Source of the DNA: DASRHT01 sp035293765
Lineage (GTDB): Bacteria > Chloroflexota > Ktedonobacteria > Ktedonobacterales > Ktedonobacteraceae
Assembly (NCBI GenBank): GCA_035293765.1
Contig: DATGMF010000065.1
Coordinates: forward strand, 124,001-188,000
Length of the DNA stretch: 64,000 bases
Reading direction: 5' to 3'
Part shown: one piece after another, positions 37,803 through 46,150 of the stretch
How the letters are laid out: each line of letters begins with the position of its first letter
Position numbering within the stretch: position 1 is the first letter of the stretch
Notes under the pieces: generated by a model
Seen by the model: the letters and a program-made list of their open reading frames with translations, nothing else
What the model was told of the DNA's origin: nothing
Databases searched by the model: none
Translations under genes and position numbers: made by a program

Positions 37803-38591
37803 ATGACGGTGAGCAATATCTCCGAATTTGCGCGGCTGGTCACGCAGTTTCGCCAGCAACGCGGCTTATCACAGGGTCAGCTTGCACAGGCCAGTCGTCT
37901 GTCTCGTACCTACGTCTATCATCTCGAAACGGGGCAGCGCGCCAATCCTTCGCCCCATGTCGTAGAGAGTATTGCCCGCGTCCTGGAATTGCCCGGCGAA
38001 GACCAGCGCCGCCTCTACCAGGCGTATACGACCCTCACAGGACATTTGATCGACCAGGAGCAGATCGAAAGCACGCCGCTTGATCTGGGAGAACTGGCAA
38101 GGCTGCTAGTGCAAAAAACGTCCTATCCGGCTCATTCGCTGGATCGTCTCTGGTTTTTACATTCATGGAACGAAGCGGCAACAGTGTTATTTGAGGTGCA
38201 GGGTGAAATCTCGCACAGAGAGCGGGTACACTTGCTGGAAATGGTCTTTGACCCGCGCTTACGGCGGCATTTTCATGGCTGGGAGCATCTGGCCCGGCGG
38301 CTGGTGAACGACTTCCTTTACAATACACGCACCATGACGCACCTGCCGGAGTATAAGACGCTGTGGAAAAATTTGCGCGAGTATCCCGAGTTCCGTCAGC
38401 TCGCGGCAGCTTCCTATCCGCATGGCAAGCCAGCGCCATCGTTTGTCTTTCATGTGCAGCACAGCCAGCTCGGTCGCCTCGCGCTGCGCACCGCCACGAC
38501 CGTGTTTACGGGCATCTCAACCTACTCGATGGTCAGCTACGTCCCCGGCGATCAGCAGACGTTAAAGATTTACCAGCGGTGTGGATGGTAG
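37803..38591 (+). CDS. XRE-family regulator with MmyB-type ligand-binding domain
   Basis: 262 residues. N-terminal XRE helix-turn-helix (LVTQFRQQRGLSQGQLAQASRLSRTYVYHLETG, about 10-42) is followed by an alpha/beta domain with the MmyB/MltR signature SWNEAATVLF, HLLEMVFDPRLR, LREYPEFRQLAA and LRTATTVFTGIS. Domains of this family are PAS-like and, I recall, have been crystallised with fatty-acid-like ligands, which would fit its position opposite fadD; that link is inference. GGTGGG before ATG 37803 sets the start; the frame to 37695 is not supported. Confidence 0.85.
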   Translation: MTVSNISEFARLVTQFRQQRGLSQGQLAQASRLSRTYVYHLETGQRANPSPHVVESIARVLELPGEDQRRLYQAYTTLTGHLIDQEQIESTPLDLGELARLLVQKTSYPAHSLDRLWFLHSWNEAATVLFEVQGEISHRERVHLLEMVFDPRLRRHFHGWEHLARRLVNDFLYNTRTMTHLPEYKTLWKNLREYPEFRQLAAASYPHGKPAPSFVFHVQHSQLGRLALRTATTVFTGISTYSMVSYVPGDQQTLKIYQRCGW

Positions 38592-38747
38592 CGACGGCAT
38601 TGATGACGTCCGCTTTAGCGCTCGTCCATCCCGGGAAGAGGAAGCGATGCCAGAGAGGGCATTGCTGTTGATCCGTTGGAAGATGGAAAGAGGGGTATGT
38701 TGGGCGAGGCAGGCGAGGCGCTACAGCGGACGCGATGAATCACGTCT

Positions 38748-39356
38748 CTACGGGGCTCGTTTCTCTTCTAGCCGCGCGATGGCGCGTTCTGTGACCTCCA
38801 GGTCGGCTTGCAACATGGCTTCTTTGTATTCGCGCACCAGCATTTGATATTCGAGCAGGCGCGGGCGACGAGTGGGGCGCGAAGCGTATTGCTGGCGCGC
38901 CCATTCCATATGCGCCAGTTGTCTGCGCAAGCTTTCCCGATGCTCACGCAAATGGGTCAGCGCCACTGAGTCGGAGGTCTCTCCACAGAAGAAGAGTTTG
39001 GTCAGAAATTCGTCTTTGGTGAAGCGTTCAGGAACCTCTTCTTGTAGCCAGCGATCAAGCTCGGCCTGGCCCGCTGCCGTCAGGCGGTACACTTTGCGGT
39101 TGGGACGCGTCGTCTGGACGATTACCTCCGCTTCGAGCAATCCGGCCTGGTTCAGATTTTTCAGAGTGGTGTAAATCTGGCTATTGCCCGCGTTCCAGTA
39201 GCTGGCGAGGGCGCGATCAAAGGCTTGCTTAATATCGTAACCACTCATCGGTCGGGCTCCCAGCAGCCCCAGGATGATGTAGCGCAGCGTGTTGCGTGAG
39301 GAGTTCTCCCTGCCCTCTTCGCCTTCCGTTGGTAAAATTTCAAGCTGTTCGTGCAT
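38748..39356 (-). CDS. PadR-family transcriptional regulator
   Basis: 202 residues. An N-terminal winged helix of the PadR type (LRYIILGLLGARPMSGYDIKQAFDRAL, then NAGNSQIYTTLKNLNQAGLLEAEV, VYRLTAAGQAELDRWLQEE) and a C-terminal antiparallel coiled-coil (Vir_act_alpha_C) for dimerisation. Members usually repress a neighbouring efflux or detoxification gene and bind phenolics or drugs. Neighbouring genes here give no clear target. The effector is unknown. Confidence 0.87.
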   Translation of the reverse strand: MHEQLEILPTEGEEGRENSSRNTLRYIILGLLGARPMSGYDIKQAFDRALASYWNAGNSQIYTTLKNLNQAGLLEAEVIVQTTRPNRKVYRLTAAGQAELDRWLQEEVPERFTKDEFLTKLFFCGETSDSVALTHLREHRESLRRQLAHMEWARQQYASRPTRRPRLLEYQMLVREYKEAMLQADLEVTERAIARLEEKRAP

Positions 39357-39567
39357 GTATCTTATCTCGTTGACAGATGTTTTTGAATATAAGCATTATA
39401 ACATCTTCTTTATGTGCGGTGATGAAGAGATATTCTCCGGCTTCCAACTTTGTCTTGAGAAAAGCGTAGTAAGTATATACAATAAGATTGCAATCTAGCA
39501 AAAATATACATGTGGCGATACCGTGTAAAGCGGATACTAAAGAGAAGATATATCACGTCATTCCATG

Positions 39568-39614
39568 CAGATCGCTTGAGCGAAGCTAGACGCGACAGCG
39601 GCGTTAGCGATCTG
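39568..39614 (+). repeat. Covarying palindromic repeat, copy 1
   Basis: CAGATCGCT and AGCGATCTG are exact complements closing a 29-nt interior containing TGAGCG and AGCGGCGTT. It is preceded by ATTCCATG and followed by GATATCAAG, as in copies 2-4. It ends 22 bp before the zinc-ribbon/FHA gene start. Confidence 0.75.
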
Positions 39615-39636
39615 GATATCAAGTTGGAGGATAAGG

Positions 39637-41130
39637 ATGGATGCCCGTTTTTATAATTCAGAAGAGATAGATATTGGGCGGCTGGCGACCGATCTGGTGA
39701 ATCTCTACCTGGCGCAGGGATACCAGGCGCAGCAGATAGGCAGTAAAGATCAAATACTGGTGCAATTGAAGAAGGGTGGCGATTTTGAGGCGATTATTGG
39801 TATGCAGGCAGCTCTTTCGCTCACCTTGCAGCGTACCGCCGGGGGCGTACTGGCGTTGATCGGTCAACAGCGATGGATAGATAAAGCGGCCGTTGGCGCT
39901 GTGGGCATTGTGGCTTTACCGGTGCTGTGGCCGCTCGCGCTCACCGCTGGCGTGGGAGCATTGCGCCAGGCCAGTCTTGGCAATCAGGTGCTCAATATGG
40001 TTGATGGCCTGGTGCGTCAGCAGCAGCCAAACGTTCAGGTGGGGCCGATCCCCGTCCACTTGATGCCCCAGGTGCAGCAGCAATGGGCTCCGCCTCCTTA
40101 CGGCTCGACACCGACCTATACGCCTCCACCAACCTATACACCACCGCCAGCGTATACACCACCGCAGCCATCACAGCCGCCGCCCGCGCCTGCGAAGTTG
40201 CGTTGTAGTAGCTGTAATACGCCCTACGAGGCTGGCGATACTTTTTGTTCCGGTTGTGGCCGCTCGCTGGCTCCTGCTCGCCAGCAGTGCCCCAATTGTC
40301 AGGCGGAGCTGAAGCCTGGAGCGTCCTTCTGTCAGAAGTGCGGCGCATCAACTTTCCAGACGTCTCAGCCCGGTCAGCAGACGCGCCAGGCTCCTCCGAC
40401 ATCTGTTCCGACCTATACGCCGCCCCCGCCACCATCACGGCCTCCGACGCCCGTGTATACGCCGCCTGCGCAACCACAGCAGCCCACATACACGCCACCG
40501 GCAGCGGAGCCGTATTCAGCGCCAACTGTCGCGGGACAACCAACATCTCAGCAGCCGACGGAGCCGTATTATACGCCGCCCGTAACCCAGACGCCGGCTG
40601 TGCCGCCACAGCCAAAGATAACGCTGGTGCCAGGAGCTCAAGAGAAGGGGGCAGCTCCTCCTCCGCCACCAAAGCGGCCAGAGGTCCAATATTATATTCC
40701 CTCTTCTCAGACGCAGCCGACGATGCCGGCGCAGCCTGCGCAGTATCCAGCGCCCGCGCCGCCTCAGCCGATCCAGCCAAGGCCGACAACGACGCCATCC
40801 TCAAATCAGGCTCCGTGGGGAACGCTAACGTTTAATGATGGTCAGCAGATGCAGCTTAGCGGCGAGCATGTGGTTGTTGGTCGATATGATCATGATCTGG
40901 GCGGCGAGCATCCCGATGTAGACCTGGCTAAGATGGAGGGAGCTGATACGGTGTCGCGCATTCATGCCACGCTGGAGCATATCGGGAGCACTTACACCTT
41001 AACCGATCTGAATAGTACCAACGCAACGCGTATCAATGGCAAGCGTCTGGAGCCAGACAAGGCCACTCCGATCAATGATGGGGACACCTTGCTCTTTGGC
41101 AAAGTCTCCTGTACGTGGAAAAAACTCTAG
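39637..41130 (+). CDS. Zinc-ribbon and FHA protein with proline-rich linker
   Basis: 497 residues. An N-terminal ~130-residue globular domain with a hydrophobic stretch at about 85-112 (KAAVGAVGIVALPVLWPLAL) is followed by a Pro/Gln/Thr-rich linker with YTPPP repeats. A double zinc ribbon (LRCSSCNTPYEAGDTFCSGCG and QCPNCQAELKPGASFCQKCG) interrupts the linker. A C-terminal FHA domain (about 395-497; VGRYDHDLGG, VSRIHATLE, LNSTNATRING) ends it and should bind phosphothreonine. GGAGGATAAGG precedes ATG 39637. Probably a signalling scaffold, but the partner is unknown. The preceding repeat could influence its leader. Confidence 0.8.
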   Translation: MDARFYNSEEIDIGRLATDLVNLYLAQGYQAQQIGSKDQILVQLKKGGDFEAIIGMQAALSLTLQRTAGGVLALIGQQRWIDKAAVGAVGIVALPVLWPLALTAGVGALRQASLGNQVLNMVDGLVRQQQPNVQVGPIPVHLMPQVQQQWAPPPYGSTPTYTPPPTYTPPPAYTPPQPSQPPPAPAKLRCSSCNTPYEAGDTFCSGCGRSLAPARQQCPNCQAELKPGASFCQKCGASTFQTSQPGQQTRQAPPTSVPTYTPPPPPSRPPTPVYTPPAQPQQPTYTPPAAEPYSAPTVAGQPTSQQPTEPYYTPPVTQTPAVPPQPKITLVPGAQEKGAAPPPPPKRPEVQYYIPSSQTQPTMPAQPAQYPAPAPPQPIQPRPTTTPSSNQAPWGTLTFNDGQQMQLSGEHVVVGRYDHDLGGEHPDVDLAKMEGADTVSRIHATLEHIGSTYTLTDLNSTNATRINGKRLEPDKATPINDGDTLLFGKVSCTWKKL

Positions 41131-41145
41131 TTTGTTTCAGGATTG

Positions 41146-41178
41146 CCTCTGGTGAAGAAAAAACATCAGAGGTTTTTC
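41146..41178 (+). terminator. Rho-independent terminator
   Basis: CCTCTGGTG and CATCAGAGG form a 9-bp stem (one G-U pair) followed by TTTTT, 15 bp after the FHA gene stop. Confidence 0.7.
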
Positions 41179-41317
41179 CTCCCCCCTTTTAGTAGCAAAA
41201 GATGGATACCTGCTCTATCTATCAGCTATAATATTGTGGATAGTAACCTCCAAATTGGAATGGCCTGGTACAGATTTAGATGGCCCGTGAATGCAGTTTT
41301 AACGATGAGGTTGTGCA

Positions 41318-41866
41318 TTGAAACGTTCACATCTAGCGCGAGAAATCGTAGAGACAGTAGCCCTTACTATTCTCATTTTCGTTGTGATTCGTTTTGCGAT
41401 CCAGAGCTACCATGTGGAAGGGCCTAGCATGCAGCCGGGCCTTAACTCCAGCGAGTACGTCGTGGTGAACAAAGTTGCCTATATCTTGCATGGGCCGGAA
41501 CGCGGCGACGTCATCGTCTTCCACTATCCTCTGGATACCACACAGGACTTTATCAAGCGCGTGGTTGGCCTGCCAGGCGATACTATCCATACGGATAGTA
41601 TGCATATCTGGGTCGATGGGGTACAATTGAATGAGCCGTATATCAGTATGGCAGCGAACCCGGTTGCCAGGACGTGGCAGGTACCGGCCGATCAGTATTT
41701 TGTGCTGGGTGACAATCGACCTGACAGTACCGATTCCCGCTACTGGGGGTTTGTGCCTAAAGATTTTATTGTAGGGAAGGCCGTCATTGTCTACTGGCCT
41801 ATCTCGAACTGGCAGTTTGTCAATACCTACTCGGCGGTGTATACTCATATTAAACCCGGCCCATAA
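41318..41866 (+). CDS. lepB: Signal peptidase I (first of two tandem copies)
   Basis: 182-residue type I leader peptidase that removes signal peptides on the outer face of the membrane. A single N-terminal membrane helix (about 13-30) leads to the Ser/Lys dyad S37 in VEGPSMQPGL and K80 in DFIKRVVGLPGD; the GDNRPDSTDSRYWG box is intact. Start is TTG 41318. It lies 58 bp before a close paralogue; the first 18 bases of both genes are the same except downstream drift. Confidence 0.93.
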   Translation: MKRSHLAREIVETVALTILIFVVIRFAIQSYHVEGPSMQPGLNSSEYVVVNKVAYILHGPERGDVIVFHYPLDTTQDFIKRVVGLPGDTIHTDSMHIWVDGVQLNEPYISMAANPVARTWQVPADQYFVLGDNRPDSTDSRYWGFVPKDFIVGKAVIVYWPISNWQFVNTYSAVYTHIKPGP

Positions 41867-41924
41867 ATCAGATAAGTCAGGGAGATACACTGGCCGCAGT
41901 TAGCAGTATAAGCGAGGTTTTACG

Positions 41925-42473
41925 TTGAAACGTTCACATCTAGTACGGGAAGTGGTAGAAGTAATTGTGATTACTCTCGTCATCTTCCTCGGGGTTCGAT
42001 TTGCCATTCAGAGTTACCATGTAGAAGGCCAGAGTATGCAGCCTGGTTTGCTCAATAATGAATATGTGGTAGTAAACAAGGCACTCTATCTGTTTCAGGC
42101 GCCTGAACGTGGAGACGTGATAGTATTCCACTTTCCCCGCAACACGAGCGTAGACTTCATTAAGCGCATTATTGGCATCCCCGGCGATACGGTCCGCATA
42201 GATAGCACGCACGTCTGGGTCAATGGTGTGCTTTTGAATGAGCCGTATATCAGCGCCCCATCCAATCCGATTGCCCGCGAATGGAAGGTGCCGCCGGATG
42301 AGTACTTTGTCATGGGTGATAATCGCCCGGAGAGTGATGATTCGCGGTACTGGGACTTTGTCCCTAAATTCGATATTGTAGGGAAAGCGTCCATCGTCTA
42401 CTGGCCCCTCTCGAACTGGCAATTCATTAATACCTATTCGACGGTCTATGCTCAGACCACGCATAATCACTGA
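41925..42473 (+). CDS. lepB: Signal peptidase I (second tandem copy)
   Basis: 182 residues, a close paralogue of the preceding gene. The Ser/Lys dyad is kept (S37 in VEGQSMQPGL, K80 in DFIKRIIGIPGD), with the GDNRPESDDSRYWD box and one N-terminal membrane helix. It also starts with TTG (41925), in the same TTGAAACGTTCACATCTA context as the first copy. The pair looks like a gene duplication allowing specialised secretion or sporulation-stage use, which is inference. Followed by a small membrane protein gene 19 bp later. Confidence 0.93.
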   Translation: MKRSHLVREVVEVIVITLVIFLGVRFAIQSYHVEGQSMQPGLLNNEYVVVNKALYLFQAPERGDVIVFHFPRNTSVDFIKRIIGIPGDTVRIDSTHVWVNGVLLNEPYISAPSNPIAREWKVPPDEYFVMGDNRPESDDSRYWDFVPKFDIVGKASIVYWPLSNWQFINTYSTVYAQTTHNH

Positions 42474-42492
42474 CTAGAGAGAAGAAAATCTT

Positions 42493-43119
42493 ATGCAAGA
42501 GCCAGAGAGGCATCGGTCATCGCCATCGCGCTCTAATGGAGAAGGGCATGCGGGGGATAGTGAGTTCGGGCTGCTGAAGGAGCCATCCAGAGCAGATGAT
42601 TGGCATGATGGGTTGAATGTGCCTGCGCTGCCCCAGAAGGGTTTCCAGCATGCGATGATGACGGGCGCGGTAGGCGGCATTTTAGGCGTACTGCTGAATG
42701 TCGCGATCACCCTGCTCAATAGTCCCACGTTTCAAAGGGCGAACAGTGAAGGGGCAAATCTTACCTACAATACTGCCTTGGCGCTGGCAGGTCTGGCGTG
42801 CTTGAATTTCTTTGTCAGCCTGCTCATCTGTTTTTTTGTGGGCTTTATTGTGGGCAGAATCGCAGTGAGGCGCAGGCTTGGGTTCTACGCAGGCATGCTG
42901 GCGGGAGCAATTATGTACCTGGCAGCGTTTTTCACGCGCTACGTTCCCAACTATCCCGGCAATCTCGCGACCAACGCTCCGGTGAGTGTAGGGCTATTTA
43001 CCGGCGGCGTGGTCGTGTCGCTGGTGTTTCTCCTGATATGGGCCATTATCGGCGGCGCCGTTAGCCTCTGGGGCGCCTGGACGGCTACGCGCAAACATGC
43101 CTATTACCTGGCTCAGTAG
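42493..43119 (+). CDS. Four-helix membrane protein, unknown
   Basis: 208 residues. A polar ~55-residue N-terminal tail precedes four hydrophobic segments at about 56-76, 96-120, 130-150 and 163-190. Small Gly/Ala-rich packing motifs (GAVGGILGVLL, GFIVGRIAVRRR, GGVVVSLVFLLIW) are seen but no enzyme signature. It may be co-transcribed with the signal peptidases. Function cannot be assigned. Confidence 0.6.
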   Translation: MQEPERHRSSPSRSNGEGHAGDSEFGLLKEPSRADDWHDGLNVPALPQKGFQHAMMTGAVGGILGVLLNVAITLLNSPTFQRANSEGANLTYNTALALAGLACLNFFVSLLICFFVGFIVGRIAVRRRLGFYAGMLAGAIMYLAAFFTRYVPNYPGNLATNAPVSVGLFTGGVVVSLVFLLIWAIIGGAVSLWGAWTATRKHAYYLAQ

Positions 43120-43234
43120 GGGCAGGTCTCGCACCTGCCCTGCTGCGTACCCCCTGCCTGCGCGTACCACTTGTCTTGCCCCGTCGCAACCCCCTGCCCT
43201 GGCTTGCTCCTTGCCCTGCCGCGGCCCCCTATCC
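43120..43234. repeat. Hairpin and C-rich tract
   Basis: GGGCAGGT and ACCTGCCC (43120-43140, 5-nt loop) directly follow the membrane-protein stop and could terminate transcription. The next ~95 bp are C-rich with repeated CCCTGCC and CCCCCT units, low-complexity and non-coding. Confidence 0.5.
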
Positions 43235-43804
43235 CTACCAGCACATTTTTTCGAGGGCGCGTTTGAACTGGAAGCGATTTTCGAGTAGCGGCAGATCCAT
43301 ATGAAACGATTTAGGGCCGACCGCCTCGACTTTCGAGATGATGGTTGTCAATGTATTGCTTGCCAGCGCCTCGCTGACGCCAGCTTTCAGACTTTCAGGT
43401 GTATCCGCTTCAATAACGCAGGGGATGCCGGATGCCCTGGCAATACCGGCGAGATCAGTACCCGTCGCGGTCGCGGTCGGGAAGCCGCCGACGGAAAGCA
43501 GGCTTTCGTTATCAAAGACGATGTGCAACAGGTTGCCGGGTTTGTAACGCGCCATCGTACTCAATGTCCCCAGATTCATCAGCAGCGAGCCATCTCCATC
43601 GAGAACGATCACTTTCTGATTCGGCATGGCAAGCGCGATTCCCAGGCCCATTGAGGAGGCGAGCCCCATTGCGTGCTCAAGATAGAAAAAGTTGTGACGA
43701 TGCCCCAGCGTAAATAATTCTACCGCTACCGCTCCCATGATGGTGATAACAATATGCTGCTCCAGATCGGGATAAATAGTTTGCAGGGCGTCTGAGCGTA
43801 GCAT
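43235..43804 (-). CDS. TPP-dependent decarboxylase, C-terminal (beta) subunit, sulfopyruvate/phosphonopyruvate decarboxylase-like
   Basis: 189 residues. It matches the TPP-binding half of two-subunit 2-oxoacid decarboxylases such as ComE and the C-terminal part of phosphonopyruvate decarboxylases: YLEHAMGLASSMGLGIALAMP, then LDGDGSLLMNLGTL (the GDG-N metal/TPP motif), then IVFDNESLLSVGG. It needs the upstream alpha subunit to make an active site at the interface. ATG 43804 has GGAGG at good spacing and starts 2 bp after the alpha stop, so coupling is tight. Substrate is unknown because no CoM or phosphonate genes are nearby. Confidence 0.8.
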   Translation of the reverse strand: MLRSDALQTIYPDLEQHIVITIMGAVAVELFTLGHRHNFFYLEHAMGLASSMGLGIALAMPNQKVIVLDGDGSLLMNLGTLSTMARYKPGNLLHIVFDNESLLSVGGFPTATATGTDLAGIARASGIPCVIEADTPESLKAGVSEALASNTLTTIISKVEAVGPKSFHMDLPLLENRFQFKRALEKMCW

Positions 43805-43806
43805 GA

Positions 43807-44319
43807 TTAGTCCTCCCACATTAACTCACGAGATAGTAAAACGGCAACGGGGTGCAGCGCGGCATATGCCAGCGTCTGCGCATCTTTGAGGCGTTGATAA
43901 ATATCGTCTGTGCCGGTGAGATGCCAGATGGGGATATTCAATGCACGCAGGATTGGCTCGGTTGCCAGCCCTCCCTGTGTCTGCCAGGGATCTTTTTCCC
44001 CCATATGCCCGCGGTAGCTGATGAGCATGACAAGAGGGATCTTATAGAGGAGAGCCAGTGAGACAATGGGGTTAATTGCTGCTAGAAAGCCATGATTCTG
44101 CATCAGGAGCGCGGAATTGACTCCAGCCAGGTGCGCGCCCGCCGAAATACCAATAGCCTCTTCCTCTTTGGCGATACGCACAAGGGTCATATCCGGGTCT
44201 TCGTCTGCCATGCGGATCAAATGGACAAGCCATGTTTCGGGCAGGGCCGAGATGATCTTCACGTCACACGCCTTCAATGCCTCGTAGATCAGCCGGGAAT
44301 TGGTGACAGAAACAGCCAT
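43807..44319 (-). CDS. TPP-dependent decarboxylase, N-terminal (alpha) subunit, ComD-like
   Basis: 170 residues, matching the pyrimidine-binding half of the same enzyme: VKIISALPETWL, RIAKEEEAIGISAGAHLAG with the TPP-activating glutamate and ALLMQNHGFLAAINPI, VMLISYRG. Sulfopyruvate decarboxylase (coenzyme M pathway) and phosphonopyruvate decarboxylase are the nearest functional possibilities; the missing neighbours leave it open. An extended -10 TGCTATACT at 44368-44376 is its promoter. Confidence 0.8.
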   Translation of the reverse strand: MAVSVTNSRLIYEALKACDVKIISALPETWLVHLIRMADEDPDMTLVRIAKEEEAIGISAGAHLAGVNSALLMQNHGFLAAINPIVSLALLYKIPLVMLISYRGHMGEKDPWQTQGGLATEPILRALNIPIWHLTGTDDIYQRLKDAQTLAYAALHPVAVLLSRELMWED

Positions 44320-44367
44320 GCGAATCCTCCAGAATCCTTAGAAGATGCAACAAACGCTACGATATCT

Positions 44368-44376
44368 AGTATAGCA
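44368..44376 (-). promoter_or_regulatory. Extended -10 promoter (TGCTATACT) for the decarboxylase operon
   Basis: Leftward TGCTATACT, 49 nt before the alpha-subunit start. Confidence 0.55.
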
Positions 44377-44493
44377 TGTTTTTTGCCAGGGTAAAATGTA
44401 CTGGTAAGTTTGGCATGGCTTGCAAAGGTAGTGCCTTATGGTGTATTACTTAAAGGAATTTTCATGTAATAGCACGTTTGCTGTAAAATATTG

Positions 44494-44523
44494 TTGACAA
44501 GCGTGCTTTCTTTGGTGTACTAT
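44494..44523 (+). promoter_or_regulatory. Sigma-70-type promoter for the gene at 44582
   Basis: TTGACA (44494-44499) and TACTAT (44518-44523) are separated by 18 bp, about 60 nt before the coding start. Confidence 0.5.
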
Positions 44524-44581
44524 TTAAATATATTTGCGTAGAACACCTGTTCAAAAATGATAGAAAAGGATGGTAAATGAT

Positions 44582-45397
44582 GTGGATCAAAAAAGGCAGC
44601 GCTCGCAATATATGCCTGCGCGTCAGGCGCATGTAGAGAGCGACAATTACTTTGACGCGGAATATGATGATATCTGGCCCTCGCGTATACCCAGCAGCAC
44701 GCGTCGCTATCGCAGTGATGTGAAGACCGATGCAGGCTATACGCAGGCAGACGTGCAGTCGGCGTCCTCTTACCCTGAGAGCAATTATCCTATCACACAA
44801 CCAGGGCGAAAGAGCAGTGTGCCGGCCCGCAGAACGGCGACGCAAGCAAGCATGCCAGTAGTGCAGACCGGTCGGCAACGCCCTGTAGAGATTGATGGCG
44901 CTATCATCACGCGGCGCAGTGGCAATCTCAAAATGGACAAAGGCGAGAGCGGCGTGCATTTTCACTGGCTCGTCTATGTTGGCATTGCCATGTTCATCAT
45001 GACTGCTGGCTGGATTGTGCTGAGCATGTTTTCTAGCTGGTGGCAGGTTACGCTGGACGATTGGCATTATGGCCGCCCGCGCACGTACCACGTTGATGCG
45101 GTCGTCGGTCACGACGACTCACCTGCCAATAAGAGCCATTTTGTGGCGATGAACTTGAATCGTCATGTGGAGATCATCGAATTCCCCGGCGGCGATCCTA
45201 CCAGAGCCAAAGTATACATCGGCCCGGTTCTCATCGGGCAGGGTCAGGATTTAGCTCCGGTCTTGCTCACATTCAAAGATGTCAATGGAGATGGGAAGCC
45301 GGACATGATCGTAATGGTGCAGGATAGTCGTTTTGTCTTTATCAACGACAATGGCGCGTTTCGTCCACCGCACCCAGGCGAGAACATTCACCTTTAG
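44582..45397 (+). CDS. Single-pass membrane protein with VCBS/EF-hand-like repeat
   Basis: About 271 residues. A polar, low-complexity cytoplasmic tail (about 1-120) is followed by one membrane helix (VYVGIAMFIMTAGWIVLSM, about 133-152). The extracytoplasmic domain ends with DVNGDGKPDMIVMVQDS, a calcium-binding DxNGDGxxD motif of FG-GAP/VCBS beta-propeller repeats. GTG 44582 is preferred because AAAAGGATGG lies 9 nt upstream; ATG 44570 touches that site. Function is unknown; a surface-exposed binding role is plausible. Confidence 0.6.
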   Translation: MDQKRQRSQYMPARQAHVESDNYFDAEYDDIWPSRIPSSTRRYRSDVKTDAGYTQADVQSASSYPESNYPITQPGRKSSVPARRTATQASMPVVQTGRQRPVEIDGAIITRRSGNLKMDKGESGVHFHWLVYVGIAMFIMTAGWIVLSMFSSWWQVTLDDWHYGRPRTYHVDAVVGHDDSPANKSHFVAMNLNRHVEIIEFPGGDPTRAKVYIGPVLIGQGQDLAPVLLTFKDVNGDGKPDMIVMVQDSRFVFINDNGAFRPPHPGENIHL

Positions 45398-45418
45398 AGG
45401 TCTTATCTGTTTTTATGC

Positions 45419-45462
45419 AAACCAGCCAGCCCCATAAAATTTTTGCGGAGCCGGCTGGTTTT
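45419..45462. terminator. Hairpin with T-tract, bidirectional
   Basis: AAACCAGCC and GGCTGGTTTT close a partly paired loop between the VCBS-like gene and the convergent small membrane-protein gene. Confidence 0.75.
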
Positions 45463-45491
45463 GACGTTATAGTACTACGTGCTGTTTTTGT

Positions 45492-45773
45492 TCAGGCCAC
45501 TGGCGCCTTGCCGATATCGCTGGTTGACTCGTGTTCCAGCGCGCTCGTTTGTGCTTGTAATGGCTGCTTTGCTATCATATGCAGCACAGCGGGTACTGCG
45601 GTGTTCGGGAGGGAATGGGAAGGGAAGGAAGAATCCTCTAGTTCTGCTTTCTTTTGTGTATCCGGTCGTAGCGCCAACCATGCAAATGTACATAGCCAGG
45701 CGAGCAAAAAGCCAAATAATGTCCAGGTGAAGATAAGAAACTGAGCATGTGCTATCGTTGTTGATACGTCCAC
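45492..45773 (-). CDS. Small single-pass membrane protein
   Basis: 93 residues. An N-terminal helix (FLIFTWTLFGFLLAWLCTFAWLAL, about 12-35) is followed by a hydrophilic Ser/Pro-rich tail. AGAGGA lies 7 nt before the GTG start at 45773. It ends beyond a bidirectional terminator. No domain is recognised, but the membrane helix and good ribosome site support coding. Confidence 0.5.
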   Translation of the reverse strand: MDVSTTIAHAQFLIFTWTLFGFLLAWLCTFAWLALRPDTQKKAELEDSSFPSHSLPNTAVPAVLHMIAKQPLQAQTSALEHESTSDIGKAPVA

Positions 45774-46057
45774 GGCTGTGTCCTCTTTCAGGCTCTCCTC
45801 TCAGGAAGTAGCATAAAAATTACCGTATTATCATAGACGAAACAAGCAAGCAAAGTTAACAGCCCCTCTTCCAAATTAGAAGACGAAGATCGCAGAAGGA
45901 AAGTTTCAGTATCTATCTGGTTGGTTACAAAAATACATGAGAAGAAGCGTTCTTTTAAAGAGAACCGTATCAGTAGTAGTGAACGATTCGGCCTTGTACT
46001 TTTGCGAAAAACCTGTCACAATTGCTATGCAAGAGAAAGTAAAAAAGCCATTCCTTT

Positions 46058-46114
46058 CAGACGGCCTGAGCTAGCGCGTGTAGCTCCCCGATTGATCGTG
46101 GGAGTGGCCGTCTG
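46058..46114 (+). repeat. Covarying palindromic repeat, copy 2
   Basis: CAGACGGCC and GGCCGTCTG are exact complements closing a 39-nt interior that includes an inner CTCCC/GGGAG hairpin. Preceded by ATTCCTTT and followed by CAATAGCAAG. It ends 36 bp before the transporter gene, inside the 377-bp gap 45774-46150 where nothing else was recognised. Confidence 0.8.
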
Positions 46115-46150
46115 CAATAGCAAGCTATTATCATGTAAAAGGTAAACCAT

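Noticed and set aside
39992..40804. 270-codon leftward frame opposite the proline-rich linker
   Set aside because: Arises from low-complexity repeats on the other strand; no motif.
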